From: Ustulina deusta
Taxonomy: Eukaryota > Ascomycota > Sordariomycetes > Xylariales > Xylariaceae
DNA length: 64,000 nt
Reading direction: 5' to 3'
NCBI GenBank assembly: GCA_023159155.1
Contig: JAJNNX010000066.1
Span: 124,001-188,000, forward strand
Shown: positions 25,061-38,295 of the stretch, piece by piece
How positions within the stretch are numbered: position 1 is the stretch's first letter
Layout: every line of letters starts with the position of its first letter
Notes under the pieces: generated by a model
What the model saw: the letters and a program-made list of their open reading frames with translations, nothing else
Database searches by the model: none
Told to the model about the DNA's origin: nothing
Translations under genes and position numbers: made by a program

Positions 25061-28000
25061 CCTGGCCGGCCTAATGGGGAGACCCTTGAGCTTGAGCACG
25101 GGGATACGCACGTTACCTACCTGTATACCTACTACCTATACTTACATGATACCTACATACTTGGGTCAATGGCAGTACTAAGTGTAGTGTATGCTCTGTG
25201 TTTTGTGCTCCATTCATGCTTTGTGCCTTTATTTTCATGTAGGTATTTTTCTTTTTCTTTTTCTGTTTCCCCTCCCCCACCCCCTTTTAGATGGTCTTCT
25301 TTTTTGAAGGCGGAGCTTGTGATCTGTGGCATACTTAGTATACTTTCCATGACAATGGAAGGGTGGGCAATCCCACCAGACCTTGATGTAGCAGCAGTAC
25401 TTCCGCAGGTTTCCTATTCCATCGAGGCATTCTGCATCATGCTTTCTTTCCACAGCAGGATGGGTACACTACCGCAGGTAAGGTAGTATCTGGGTTATCC
25501 TAGCAAAAGATAATATGAAGAGGTAGTTATACTCTACACTACCTACACATACTCTACATTAGTGCAGACTTGATGCATGCTTATTAATACCGAAGCAGGT
25601 AGGTAAGTAATACGCCGGTCTGCCAATAATGTCCTGGTATCCCTCCCCCAGGCTTCAGCTCAGTTGATGCAGATCGAAACAGGTTGTATGCTGATGCCGC
25701 CGCCGGAGTGCCTCGATGTAGAAGTAGGGATGTGGTGGCGGCCCGTTGAAAGCTAACAGGTCGCCCGTTGTACTGTAGTGTACCGGTGGCAATGGCTGTC
25801 AAGGCGGCAGAAGCTAGACAGCCGTAAGCAGACTCGCTGTCCAATGAAGTTGGTCACACTAGTACCCAGAGAGGGTTGACAGACCAGTAACCTTTCTTGG
25901 TAGGAGGGTCTAACCTACCCAGGTATGTAGTCTGGGTAGGGGGGTGGCAAGGCAACGAGAGGTCCTGATTCGACGCACTTGCGCGTGTTATCAGCATTCA
26001 GGTGGCCTTGGGTCTTCTTGGTATTATGTTATGCCCTATACTAAACTATACCACTTGGTAGGCATACCGTATCTACACCACTGCGGCACACCGACAAGAC
26101 CTGCGAAGCACTGACTGTTTTTGTCGGGGTCGCCACGCGAGAAATGCTGTCGGTGAGGCGCCTGGTGAGGGTAGCCCTGATATCATACTCCCCGTACTGT
26201 ATGGAGTTTAGGGGGGAGACCCGGCGGTGTTAGTGTTGGCCGGATAAGGAGCCGGGACAGGATGCTAGAAACCCGGGAGAGCCACCATGACTCTACACTA
26301 CCTAGGTCGAGTCTAGTCTTCTTTGGATAAAAATGTAGTTACATGGTGTAGGTAGTATAGAATACCTATGTACTGTAGTATACGAGATACCTAACCTACC
26401 CGGATAAATACACCTACGTTCTACTTGTGTACCACAGCAGTTGTCTATTGCTTCAATGCTTAGAAGGATGCTACCTATCAGGGTTGAGCAGGTAGTGTAG
26501 GTAGCTACTATGTATGAAGGTATAGGATTGTGATATGCCAAGCAATCGATGGAGGCAACAGTAAATCTAGTAGAAACTAGCCTACCTAGGTACTACACTA
26601 TGTACTCTACCTGGGTATGTAGTGTAGATGCCAGGGGAGAAGGAATATTATTAGTTTACCAATTTGAGGCGGCACCTAACAGAAAGCATCTGCGGCTCGT
26701 CCCCTGAACTCAATACTGCCAGGTCGGTCCTTGAAATTGATATCTGTCGACAGATGTAGGTACAGTAGGTAGTCTAACACAAGGTTACGTCGTCCCAACT
26801 TGACGGGATACAGACTACAGTATATCATACAGTGCGTATAAATCACATTTGGTCATGTCTTGTTTGTTCAACGCTAAGGTTGCCTAATTCGAAGTACAAT
26901 ACCTACCTCGGTATCTAGTGTGGTGTAGGTAGTATGGTGCAAGTGAGACAATATTGACAGCCAAATCACTGATATGTCGGGCAAATAGAGAATGGCTGTA
27001 TTGTTACCCACCTAAGGTATACTAACCTATGTTCGTGTGAAAATGCGAAAATGCGGTATGTATTGCGCGCTGTTGCAACAAAAAGCTCAACTAGGTAGGT
27101 AGGTGTACCTGGTGTAAATGATAAATGCAGCTGGCGCCAGAGGTGATACCTAGGAGCTTAGCTTGAAGGGAGACTGACTGAGCACTGTGTTAGTGTATAA
27201 TGGCCTGGTTTCTCTCCATATTCAAACCCCTGTAGTATAGCGTATATGCGTAATCAAGCAAAACCCAAAAGCCTCGTAGTATACCCGGGTACACTGTAAT
27301 CTATACACTACCTAACCTACGATTATATATATGGAAGTAGTCTTTCCCCTTTTCTTCCTCCGCCTCCTCTTCCTACTTACACTAATTATTGTTTCTTGGC
27401 ACCCAAACAACGCCACGGGAGTCAAAGCTCTAGTACTTATCAAGCCGTAAAGCTTCATCGTACATATAATTATACCTTACCACAGAATCATCATAGGTCT
27501 TTCCATCTAAGACAAAGTAAACCACCAATCCAATACAATAGATTCCAAACTCAAATGTGAAGAGTTCATTGGCGCCCAATTTCCGAACCAAGTCAAGTCA
27601 TCTCGTTTCGTCATTCTGCTAGGTGTACCGTATACCCATCTAGTTTACACAGATTTTCATGTGCGGTACGAGGCGCATTAAACATCATCTGTTCGTCCAT
27701 TGATCTGCATTGGGGGTGATGCCAGCATCCACACCCCTCACGAGTTACATCGTACATTGTATCTGCTGACTGCCATTGACAGAATGTCCAAGTGACACCA
27801 AACTCGCCTCGACAGGGGGGCATACATGGTATATACTACTTTGCTTACCTACAGACACTCTTAGGCAGGTACCGAGCTGTCGAGAGAAGTATATCCCGAA
27901 GACGCGATCGTTGCACATGTCGATCCCTACGACAGCAAACTCGCCCCTCTCGGATAGCCTATAGTATGAAGGTCACAGTATGCTGGGAAACATGGAACTT

Positions 28001-31000
28001 CGGTGTGATCTCGAAAACACATAGACCGCGTAATCACGTTGCATGCCTCCCAACGGACGAGCAACCGCCAATCTGAGAACAGCATTGCCCTGGTGCCTCG
28101 CAAGTTCAGCGCGATCTCCTCACTCGGGTTTACGCCCTATCAACGAAGTACAGCTCCCAGCCAAACCTCAGAACCAAACACTTGTTCCTGCCCTGGACGG
28201 TGCTGAGAAAAAAAGGCCCGACACCAGCCTATTAGGTGTTGCCGTCATCAAAGTTGACGATCGTTGGTCCCGACTTTTGTTTTAGGGTGGCCTCAACTAG
28301 GGTCGCATCGTAGCTAAGCCATGTGCACTAGTCTGGACCCGAAATGCATGAATGTGACCTAATGGCTTCAGCCAAGAGACAGCCGACCCGGTAGTGTGGT
28401 AAAATCGAAGTGTGAGTCCACGACATATCGGTACATATAGCCCTCGATGATGTGAGAATGTGATGGCACCTGCATAATACTAGGCAGATGCTGCACAGCG
28501 TGCTCGGCATCAGCACCTTTGCAGATTTCCAACTATACTATACGCTGCCTACGCCGGATTACACGCACCTTTGGATTAATCCATCACCAACAATATATAA
28601 TTACCATGTCCACATCTTGACGGCTGCCCAGACCAAAATGCAACGCAACTAGATAATAGGTGTACCCATGCCAATACCTACCTCTAGGTAGTCCTGCAGT
28701 CCTTCTAGCCGTCACCCCACACTTATCGGCTAGAAGCATCTAACTCTATCTTCAAAGTCGAATCTCGCCACGATGAGGATAAAAAGATATTTATGTCATT
28801 CCACAACAAAGAGTCTCTAAACCTCAGGCTCCTCCCTTAAGATACTCGTAGGCTACCCAAAATAGCTAGCTTACCTATCACCGAGGGACGTCTTGCCGTG
28901 CGGTGCAATTGAAGTCAGTGAGCCATGCATGTCCACTAGGTACGGCTATGCGAGGCCGCGCAACATAAACAGCTTCAAAATAACCTTAGAAGTCACTAGG
29001 CGCCTCTCTGCTCCTATCGCGGTTCACCATTCTCTACAGTCTACTATACTAGCCTGACGTCTTTTGTCTACATGCAGATCACGGCCCTTCAACGCACGGC
29101 ACTTGGAAATGGGCTAAGGTTGGTCGACTGGATGCCCTTCATCCCCTTCTCATATATCACCGATCCAATCTGAAAACATAGAAGGAGGCGCATTTGCATT
29201 TCCGAATAATGATTGCCCAAGCAATGTTCTGTCCAGCACCACCCAGTGATATCGACGTCAACTATCATCCCATTAGAGGCCTCCAGAGCACAAAACTTTG
29301 ACACAGCGCTCAACAAGCGGGCTCGTTTTAGTAGAATCATGTTTACCTTAGCTACCCGGAAGACACAACTAAACGCGTCACCCGCCTATTGAAACGCCTA
29401 ATCTAGGGTAGTGCCGTACATCTGCCTGCCGTATTGGTTGTCTCGGGGCACGGCAGCAATAGTGCTTCCGCTGGCGACGGTGTCACAACGCGTGCATCTG
29501 TACGCAAATCGATCTTCCAATCGGCACAGCGCCATGCGTCTTGGCTGCTGAATCGACTCGCCTCGCCTTCAGGGCGAGCTTAGCTTCGTGGGGGGAGCTA
29601 CGTGCCTCGACGGTCTCTGTCAAGAATATCTATACGTTTTCATACCGGCATTACATCCATTGATGATGCCGGCGGTGATTCACAGCAAGCCTTTTGTCTA
29701 GAGAAGGAGGGAGGGGGGTTTGTTCTCAGGGCAATGCTGAGGGAATGAATTCTCTTCAAAGTGTTCCAATTAAAACGCCATCATTATTCAGGTGCGATAC
29801 GTTTCGCTAGAGGGATTCCTTCTCAGGTAAGCCGAAAATGCAACATCAAGGTCCAAGTGGGAAGTCAGTTTCCACTCTCCTATGCATGTCTCTCCCCATA
29901 TGATGCCACAAAGAGTTCATTCGCTACCTTATGCGACCAACAGGATACGCTAAGCCCCCCCAGACCCCAGATGTCTAAGCGGTTGCTTTGCCAATCCTCG
30001 CGGCGAAAAAAATACATGCAGACGGACGAAAAAAAAAGCCAAAATGTAATTTCCAAGCCCATGCAGATAATCGTCTGCGTTTGACAACGGCTCGGACAGC
30101 TCGCGTCCGCCACTCCTGTTTACATGGAAGTTTGTCTCAAATCTCGATGTTACTACACTACAATGCATAGACATATAAATTAGCATTAGGTGCGTACCTA
30201 CCTACCTAGGTACTACCTCGGTACATGGGGCGAATCGTGTAGAAGGAGGCATTGAATTTGAAATGGGTCAATTAGGCATGCGTAGCGCGACATGTGAATT
30301 CGACAAATTAGCTATTAGGTATTACTCGGTGATGACTGCTACACGAGGTCTTGTTCGCAACTCGATTGCCAATATGTAGCTACTTGGCTCAAACAACTCA
30401 CTACTAGTCTTAGGTAGGTAGTCAGTATCACTTCGTCTAGCCGGTGGCCAAAGCATAGGCATGACAAGGAGGGAACTCTAACGCTATCCCCCCTTGACTT
30501 TATATCCTACCAGTAGATGTTACCCTCGCCACGCCATTAGCACACACAGCTGAGCACTCATAGAAGTCAAAAAGCTATAGGAGAAGGAGGGGAGCAAATA
30601 TAATAAGTATACCACATAACATGTTCACGACAAACAAACGGCCTCGTATGGATGAGTAAAAATCATGAGCCAGTAATTCCAGAGCGGCAAGTTGCTCATC
30701 TGTCCCCCTTGCCTACGGAACACTCTCCAAGCTAGACATGGAACGTCTTTTGAAGGAATTCCTCTCACTCGGCTCTCGCTTGTCCAACATTGCACCAGCA
30801 CGGCGTTTGAAGGAGCAGAGAAACAAGACAACCACACCAGTTGCGTCCCTGCATACCAACCACAACCAATGCAGCAGGTGGTAGTCCAAGCATAGGGAAA
30901 GGCCGTCGAGGAAACAGCATACGCGTCATTCCATTCAAGGCTCCAATGCCGTAACACGGCGACATGACCCTCGCCACCGCACCGCAGAGCTCAACCGGTA

Positions 31001-33387
31001 AGAACCGAGACTCGCGAAGCCACGGACCCGCCGATATCGCATGCCCCGTTAGAAAATAGTAGGGGCAACGGCAGTCCTCACGCCGACAAACTCGCATCCC
31101 GGGAATCTCGCCGGCATCTGCGCATACGTGTAATAAAACAGCTGGTACCACGGCCCGGGGGTCGAGGTCGTGATCGGTCGCGCACAGCATGAACCCGTGC
31201 ACGGTGTTCAGGGGCTTCGTCGTGGTACACATCGTACGTGCCGTCGGGGGCCACCGCCGGAAAGATACCATTCGCTCTCGACCCGGCCGGGCTAGGTCGA
31301 GGCGATGGTGTAGACTAGCCCGTTGTTGCTTTGCGTGCTGTTGATGCGGACCGGGTAGTTGAAGGGACAGATGCTCTGGGCTGATAATGCGCCTGTTACT
31401 AGCAGGGCGAATGACGCTGTCTGTACGGACGACTTCATTATTTAGGAGTCTGGAAGTGAAGAGAAGAGAAGGGTGATGTTTGGGTGATGGACTATATTCT
31501 TATCATCCTAATTAACTGCCGTCATGACCTTTCCAGAAGGCTCTATCATATAAGACCAAGACACACAGCAATTATGAGGCTTTCTGATTCAAAGCATGCA
31601 ATTACTGAAGATTGTGCTAAAAATATGCGAGATATTCATTTTCCGATTTCCAAAGAATGCGATGTGATCCACGCCGTTCATATGGAAGCTCTTAAACTAC
31701 CTACTTGATGGCGTCATCTTGGCAGGGGCAGCAGCATATAGATAACATGACGATTTGAGTGGACTACTAGTAGAACTACCTAGCAGTGGAATAGAAAATG
31801 CTCATATTAAGGCTTTCTAAACTCCAAAGTGAGGAGCTATGGCGGGTAATCAATAGATATGTATGACAGCGTATTCCGAGTCGCTGCAATGATGTATTCA
31901 TGTTGAAATGGAAGACTGGCCTAGCCTCTTCTTGATCTATCTTACAGAGTAGTAGGTATGATATTCTGCTTGCTTAGTGTGTAAGTCACAAGTATGCAAA
32001 CTGCTTATTAATTCCATGCTCATGTTAATCAGCGGCCGAGAGAAGTTACTGATCACAAAGTTAAATGGTACCTATCTACCTAGGTAGGTATGTACAGCTC
32101 ATACTAGAATTGTGAAAAATTGTGTTAGATATTACGTTCTTAAGTAGCTAAGATCTCTCTACCTCGTATGAAAGTGTTAGGTACTATAATACGGGTTTCG
32201 GTACGTTGAACAAAGTACAAATTGTTGTTACTCTTGGATACTTAAGGTATGATGTACCCATTTTAGTGTTTACTTTAGCTTGCCAGATGATCTCTACTAA
32301 CTACGTACTTACCTTTAGGCGTGCGGCGGTGCGTATAGTGTGTATAGAAAAACACTGTATAGATTACAGTACCAACATGCCAGCAGCCTCGCCAGCCACA
32401 CTTCTATCGGCGGCATCCACCCATCTTGGCCTGGCACGGCCCGCTCTCTGGGTTTTAGAACTGGCTGGTGATTTGATCCTTGCAGCGACAACCACAACGC
32501 TGAACTCGCCATGTACCGAGTTGCCTGCTTCAGAGTCATAATATGTCTGTGTGCTTCGGCAACATGTGGCCTGGCTTAGTCTTTGTGAGTCATCTGCACC
32601 AAAGCTAGAGCAGCAGAAACAGGCTACTGGGCCTAATGACCCGGAGGTAAAGCATCATGATATACTCCAGCTGTCCTCGCCACCATGCCGCCGCTTCTGA
32701 AGCTCGAAGTGAGTAAGCCAGCTCTCTTTAAGCGTCGGAGCCCAGCTAAAGGGAGCCTATGATGTGAGTCTACGCTTCGTTTCCCTCTTCATCTGGTTTG
32801 GGAAACTCCCAGCCGCCTCTGGTTTGACTTTGACGCCGTCCTCAACGGCGTCACCAAGCCATACATGTATGTCCGGCTCCCCTCAGTGATGCATCGCCTC
32901 TCCAAGGCCGGAGTTTTTCCGGGTGGCAACCATTCATGGCTTAGCTCATCATATCAACGACATGGAGGTACCTATTGCGGGGTTGTTCCTTCACTGGTGC
33001 AACAGCGATAGGCCGCCAATCCAGCCCGCCTAGGTACCTACACCTACAGCATCCAGACAATGGAAGCACTAAAGCATTGCGCACGTGGTGCTCATTGATG
33101 CCTACCTGTGCAGCAGATATTCACCTGCTATTCACCGCACCACGCGGGGCGCACCTGACGCACCCGGCACGAACAGCTAACATGCCCTGGAACTTCCCCA
33201 ACTTCTAGCCAACACCCCCGAGAACCTACATGTGTGAGCGAGGTACATTAGGTAGGCCAGGTACCTCCAGTTAGGCTGTCTAGCGTCCCCTCTACTGGTG
33301 TGGCGCGCCTAACTCTACAGCACAGCACCTGCAATATAGCAATTTTTGCGCCGCCTCTCCATTTTCCAGCTCTGGGCGAACAACACA
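25061..33387. other. Gene desert with dispersed TACCTA / GTAGTG motifs
   Basis: About 8 kb without a supported intact gene. Short words of the TACCTACC, CTAGGTAGGTA and GTAGTGTAG type recur, e.g. near 25115-25165, 26285-26295, 26580-26630, 26900-26935, 27090-27115, 28672-28690, 30190-30215, 32070-32095 and 33020-33050. Many sit back-to-back as CCTAGG palindromes. They do not form long tandem arrays. The only gene trace is the broken secreted-protein gene near 31.0-31.4 kb. Function, if any, is unknown. Confidence 0.4.
31030..31438 (-). pseudogene. Broken gene for a small secreted protein
   Basis: An ATG at 31438 starts a clear signal peptide (MKSSVQTASFALLVTGALSA) and a mature start QSICPFNYPVRINSTQ that resembles small secreted fungal proteins, but a TAG ends it after 48 codons (31292). 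Downstream on the same strand protein-like pieces continue in two other frames: NTVHGFMLCATDHDLD, then WYQLFYYTYAQMPARFPGC and EFVGVRTAV. The switch falls in a run of C around 31157. The pieces read together as one lost protein of roughly 130 or more residues with a deletion and frameshift. The family is not named; an unusual intron structure is the alternative. Confidence 0.45.
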
Positions 33388-33438
33388 ATGGATGCTCCCG
33401 CCCATTGCCTACCCTTCACCACCACAACAACAAACTAA
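33388..33438 (+). promoter_or_regulatory. Short uORF in the H2A.Z leader
   Basis: A 16-codon ORF begins at the ATG at 33388, some 270 bp before the histone start, in a CA/CT-rich leader. Whether it is transcribed is not visible. Confidence 0.25.
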
Positions 33439-33656
33439 TTTTCGCCGCATCCTGACGCGCAAACATTCTCAACAACACTCACGACCCGAAAACACCACAA
33501 GTACCAGCAACCCAGCCCGGCTTCTGATCATACTTGCAACCTGCTACTTGTTGCGACACCATTGCCAGGATCCCCATCTCCCTCCTCATCTCTGCATATA
33601 TCCACTTTCCGCTTCGCGCCCTCGCACCACCTCGTCGACCCATACCTTAGTCAACA

Positions 33657-34646
33657 ATGGCTGGCGGAAAAGGCAAATCGTCCGGCGGCAAGAGTTCGGG
33701 TGGAAAGACGGCCGTCGATGGCCCCAAGAAACAGCAGAGCCACTCTGCTCGCGCTGGTCTTCAGGTAAGATCTCCTTGTGCTCGCCCATGCTCTCCCGAC
33801 AATCCGCATCGTTGCCTCGTCACCATCGTTGTCGTCGTCGTCCGTCGATATCCGTACCACCCATTGCCCCCTCGCCCAAACCACGCACAACATGACGCAT
33901 AATGCACGCGCGCACACAATTCGACAACACGGACAATCGAATCCCTCCGAACCGTCTTGTCGCACCACATCGCTCTACCGTCTGTTGTTGTTTCCCAGCC
34001 TTTGTATGCCGCGTGTCACGTTGCATCTCAATGAGGACATGTTGTCTTGCGGGACTATGTCAAAGGGCCTTCCATCTTTGCATCCTGTGCACATTGTATT
34101 GCATGGCCTCGATGCGACCACGACCACGAGCGCATTATTTCGCTTTTGTATATTGCCATCACGCTCTCAGATACTAACGCGTTAGCCTCACAGTTCCCTT
34201 GCGGTCGTGTCAAGCGTTTCCTGAAGCAAAACACCCAGAACAAAATGCGCGTGGGTGCCAAGGCTGCTGTCTATGTAACTGCTGTGCTAGAATACCTGAC
34301 AGCCGAAGTCCTAGAACTCGCAGGCGTGAGTTAACCCCCTCCTTTCTCCTGTTGCCACCTGTGATTCTCACTACGGTCTTCGCAATACTCTTGATGGCCT
34401 ATCCCATGGTGGGCTACAAGTGGTCACAATACTGTACGAAGCTGACATGGCATCTAGAATGCTGCCAAGGACCTCAAAGTCAAGCGCATCACTCCTCGCC
34501 ACCTCCAGCTGGCCATCCGAGGTGACGAAGAGCTCGACACCCTCATTCGTGCTACTATTGCATTCGGTGGTGTACTGCCACATATCAACCGCGCCTTGCT
34601 CCTCAAGGTTGAACAGAAGAAGAAGAGCAAGGCCATCGACGCCTAG
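33657..34646 (+). CDS. H2A.Z: Histone variant H2A.Z
   Basis: Exons 33657..33764, 34194..34325 and 34458..34646 give 142 aa. All junctions are canonical (CAG/GTAAGA, CTCACAG, GGC/GTGAGT, CATCTAG). The N-tail is Gly/Lys/Ser-rich ([17 protein letters not shown]). The core has [18 protein letters not shown], then [12 protein letters not shown], and the extended acidic patch [17 protein letters not shown] with HINRALL at the C-terminus, which separate H2A.Z from canonical H2A (no SQ motif, H2A.Z-type loop 1). H2A.Z is placed at promoters by SWR1-type remodellers and affects transcription, silencing and DNA repair. Intron 1 (429 bp) is far longer than other introns in the window, as is common in fungal histone-variant and ribosomal genes. 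Confidence 0.97.
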
Positions 34647-36461
34647 GCTGTTGGTTGGCTGTGTTGTCGGTTAATTAATGGATTCCCTCGTGGTATCACT
34701 TATGGGGTATTGGCTTAAAACTAAGCAAGCCCTTCTCTCTCTCGTTGCGGACGTGATGAATATAAAGCAGCAACTGAAGGGAGGGATGGTCATGGGAGTG
34801 GAGTTTGTGACGCCTGCGGATTCTTGTTTCATCGCGTTGATTTGCCTTTCCCAAAAATGAGCCGGTCACGAAGGTCGGACGAAAGGTTTCGGTGTGTTGA
34901 GAGTATGTCGAGACAAATGCTGGGATGGCTGGAAACCTAGGTGTGCACACATGTGTAGACATTGCTTGGTCTGGGCATTGCGGAGGACAAGCTAGATGGG
35001 GCTTAGACTTCACCCTTCAGTCAGTCTATAAGCAGTATGTAAAACACAACACGTTCACTTCCCATTTGAGGCCTCGTCAATGTTTTTATTGGTTGTGTCA
35101 TAGGAAGCATTATTCTCATCAATTTAGTGGGTGTCTCGTTGAATGATTCCTGCGAGTTGATTCTCTCTCATACCTGTTGAATAAACAAGTAGAAGATGAA
35201 CCCATAGCATGAGATGACTGTGTTATTAAGCCTTGGCTAATAGGAAGTATTCCCTTCTTTCCCCCCGGGTTGTTTGCTGCCTTGACAGTATTGACTGTAA
35301 TTTACCTCTCAACTTGACAATTATGTTCTTCGGCTGTCATGATATAGAAGTAGCTATGGAAGACGGCTCAATGTAACATTTGACTACCTAGCTAGTAATT
35401 ACAGGTATCAAAACTCACCAGACTCGACATTACTTTATTGTCCTCGACTTCTTTACATTACCATTGTCCAAAATAACCCGGGTGCAATCATATACCTAGT
35501 CGTTAGTAGTAAGAAGTGTTGGAAGCCCCCTATGAACCGAGAATACATGTGCTGAACATTGTAGGCGTACTATCCCGAGCATACATATCCCCAGTCATCA
35601 AACCTCCTCTACTCAGCAGGATAGCAGCCCTGTGCGACTTATCAATGCGGCTTTGTCTCCCCAGACCGTGACAAATCATGTCTATTCGTGGCTCATTGTT
35701 TGGACACAAGGTTGGTCATAGCATGCAATACTCAAATAACATATCCACCTTCATCTAACGGATCTTTGTTTCTCGCACAACGAGCCTTGACCGCAAAGCA
35801 TATGTGTTCCCTGACCTCACGAGATGGAGAAAAGACGCCTTTCTCCGAGGCCACGAGGAGGCGGGCGACAAAGCCGGTGCGGATGTACGGACTCCCGCTC
35901 GGTCTTTTTGAATCCTCGTGAGAAGGGCAAGTCCTCGTGGCCGCTTTGTCTGGACGCCAGGACAAAGTGCGTTGATTCTATTTGAGCATATGTCGTCAGT
36001 AGATAATCAATTGATCAACTAGATCGTATTCATCTTATTCGCAGATGAAAACCGTATCTGTACCTAATATCATTTCTTTCCTCTCGTCTCTGTTAATACT
36101 TGAGCATTTACGTTTGTCCATTCTGTACACTCATTTGAGAAAAGCATCGATCGTTTGCTAGATAGTCGTTCCTGTCATTCCATACATCACGGTCCGGTCC
36201 TTTCATGCCAGCACGCAGGGTGTGCTGCTTCACCTACCTTACGTATTGACGCAACAAGTCCAACTCGAGCCCGTCTCGCGAAAAGAACTGCATTCGCCAT
36301 CGACCAATTTTAGCAAGCCTGTCCGAACGCCGTCTGTTAGGTAGTCCCAAACATACTGCTAGTCAGAGATTAGTCCTTATCCTCCTCGTGAACCCATTCG
36401 GTGCGGAGCAGAGTCGCAGTAAAACAAACCTGTCACAATCCAAGACAGTCTCGGTCGTACA
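34647..36461. other. Intergenic, no gene recognised
   Basis: 3' region of H2A.Z and promoter of the next gene. Opposed ORFs at 35688-35965 overlap each other and have no domain. A GC-richer patch with partial direct repeats of CGAGGCCACGAGGAGGCGGGC-like and TCCTCGTGGCCGC words sits at about 35840-35970. Confidence 0.35.
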
Positions 36462-37562
36462 ATGCCGTCACGGATAAATCTCCCCAAGCTCTCCCTCTTC
36501 TCGTCCCGGAACTCCTCTTCCCCCTCTTCCTCCTCAACCCCCACACCCAAGATGGCGCCACCAGCAACCAGCAAAGCAAGCCAAAACCCGATCCCCGTGT
36601 CCCCGCCAGCCCGGCTGCACCTCCGTAACATTCTCCCAGCAAGCCCGGAGGAGCCGCCGATAATGCCGCCGCCGCCCCGCACGCCGCGAGCCTGGGTGTG
36701 GCAATGCCACAGATGTCTGAATGTGTACCGGCTGGGGTGCACGCGGCGGTGTCTGGACTGCTCGCACACGTACTGCATCACGGACCCCAAGGGGTCGCGG
36801 GGGGGCCCGAAGAGGAAGAGGCGGCGCCGGGACACGGGGATCTGCGGCGCCGAGTTCGACTACGTGGGCTGGGAGCAATGGGGGTCGTGGCGGCGGAAGG
36901 TGCTGGGCCACGAGGCGGCGGGACGGTGCGAGACGCAAGCGCGCGACCAGGCGTTTCTCCAGAAACGCCACAACTGCTGGGTCGACTGCGACTCGCCCTC
37001 GGAATGCTGCCACCGCCGCTTCGAGCTCGCCGCCGAGGCGCTGCAGAAGCAGATGCAGACGGTGCTCGCCAAGACGGGCAGCTTCGTGCCCATCAACCGC
37101 CCGCTCGACCCGGACGACGACGACGTCCCGATCGCGCTGGACGGCGAGGGCGAGGGCGAGGGCGAGGAGACGCCGCCTAAGAGTCCGCTGGGTCAGTCGA
37201 GTTTCCTGTGGGATGACGACGAGGACGACGAGGGGCACAGGGAGAAGGCGAGGGAGGACGAGGAGAAGTGGTGGGCTGCTAGGTCTAGTCCTGCCCCGGG
37301 TTCCGAGCACAACGGCACGAGCCCGAGCACGGCAAGCCGGGATCCCCCCGACGTGGATCGTCGTGAGTGGGCGGATGCCGCGGACGACGAGGACAGCGAC
37401 TCGCACGGCCACGCGGCGAAGCGGCTGACGGTCCGAAACCTCACTGGCGACGATGTCCCCCAGGAATGCTCCGATTCAGACTCCGAGTCGGACGGCAGCG
37501 GCTGGTCGACGAATAGCTCCGAGTCTGACGATAGCTCGGTCGCTGGCGTGAAGGTGCCCTAA
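36462..37562 (+). CDS. Conserved-looking fungal protein with Cys-rich module and acidic tail
   Basis: Single exon, 366 aa, strongly GC-rich at third positions. The N-terminus (1-70) is Ser/Pro-rich and disordered. At 75-105 a Cys cluster WQCHRC, then CTRRCLDCSHTYC suggests a zinc ribbon. A basic run (PKRKRRRRD) follows, then a conserved-looking block with WEQWGSWRRKVLG and, around 165-185, HNCWVDCDSPSECCHRR. The C-terminal third is acidic and Ser-rich (DDDEDDE). The pattern (zinc module, basic patch, acidic tail) would suit a nuclear protein, but the function is unknown and no named family is recognised. A 292-codon antisense frame (36534-37412) is a by-product of GC bias. Confidence 0.7.
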   Translation: MPSRINLPKLSLFSSRNSSSPSSSSTPTPKMAPPATSKASQNPIPVSPPARLHLRNILPASPEEPPIMPPPPRTPRAWVWQCHRCLNVYRLGCTRRCLDCSHTYCITDPKGSRGGPKRKRRRRDTGICGAEFDYVGWEQWGSWRRKVLGHEAAGRCETQARDQAFLQKRHNCWVDCDSPSECCHRRFELAAEALQKQMQTVLAKTGSFVPINRPLDPDDDDVPIALDGEGEGEGEETPPKSPLGQSSFLWDDDEDDEGHREKAREDEEKWWAARSSPAPGSEHNGTSPSTASRDPPDVDRREWADAADDEDSDSHGHAAKRLTVRNLTGDDVPQECSDSDSESDGSGWSTNSSESDDSSVAGVKVP

Positions 37563-38295
37563 TATGATGGATTTTTTGTCAAATTCGAGATTTGGCATGA
37601 TAGAAGGCTGTATGCGCCTCCTTGAGGGAGGCTCTGCACAGATTGTGTGTTATGTTATTTGTATCCATGTGCTGGCGCTTTTAGAGAGCTGTTTTAATAT
37701 GTTTAGAATGATTCCTTCATTTAGAGTGGTTACTGTGTCATTCATCATCATCATGAAGTGCTTGATTAAATGTGATAATCAAAAAATTAGTATTTGGTAA
37801 CACTTAAGAAATTGTGTTTCTTGCGCACTCTTAGGTTGTTGTTTGTTGTTGTTGTTGTTGTTGTTATTCTTGTCGCTTTAAGTTGTTCCCCTGATTCGAC
37901 TTTGGAGTTGACAATGGGCTCAGGTAGGTTAGGTACCTACTCAACCTGGAAAACTAGGTCACAGCCTGTATCATGGTAAATGCTTAAGTGTGTTTAATTT
38001 TATACAAGTTAGGTAGGTAGTTTTATGCAAGAATCCAGGTTCAAGGGCCCCGCACCCGCCCCACCCCCACGGCGCGCTTCGAATTCACTTTACGCGTCTT
38101 TTATCTGGTAGAATGAATCTTGGCTCAATTAGGGACCTAACCAAAGTCCCATGTACCTAGAATACCTAATTATCACCAACAAACGAAACGTCTCAATTGG
38201 CCGCCACTACATTCAAAACAGATGCATTGAACCGTCGTATATTCGAACCCAGCACACGAATTGCAGAGTCCGCACTGCCTCTGCCCTCCACCACC
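37563..38295. promoter_or_regulatory. Intergenic region / Rfc3 promoter
   Basis: AT-rich 3' sequence, a TTG trinucleotide run at about 37838-37866, two GGTAGGT clusters (37923-37942, 38008-38022), then a short leader before the start at 38296. No gene is seen. Confidence 0.4.

Noticed and set aside
36534..37412. 292-codon antisense ORF over the Cys-rich protein gene
   Set aside because: Its composition (Arg/Val/Leu/Pro-rich) follows from GC-biased third positions of the sense gene; no domain or start context.
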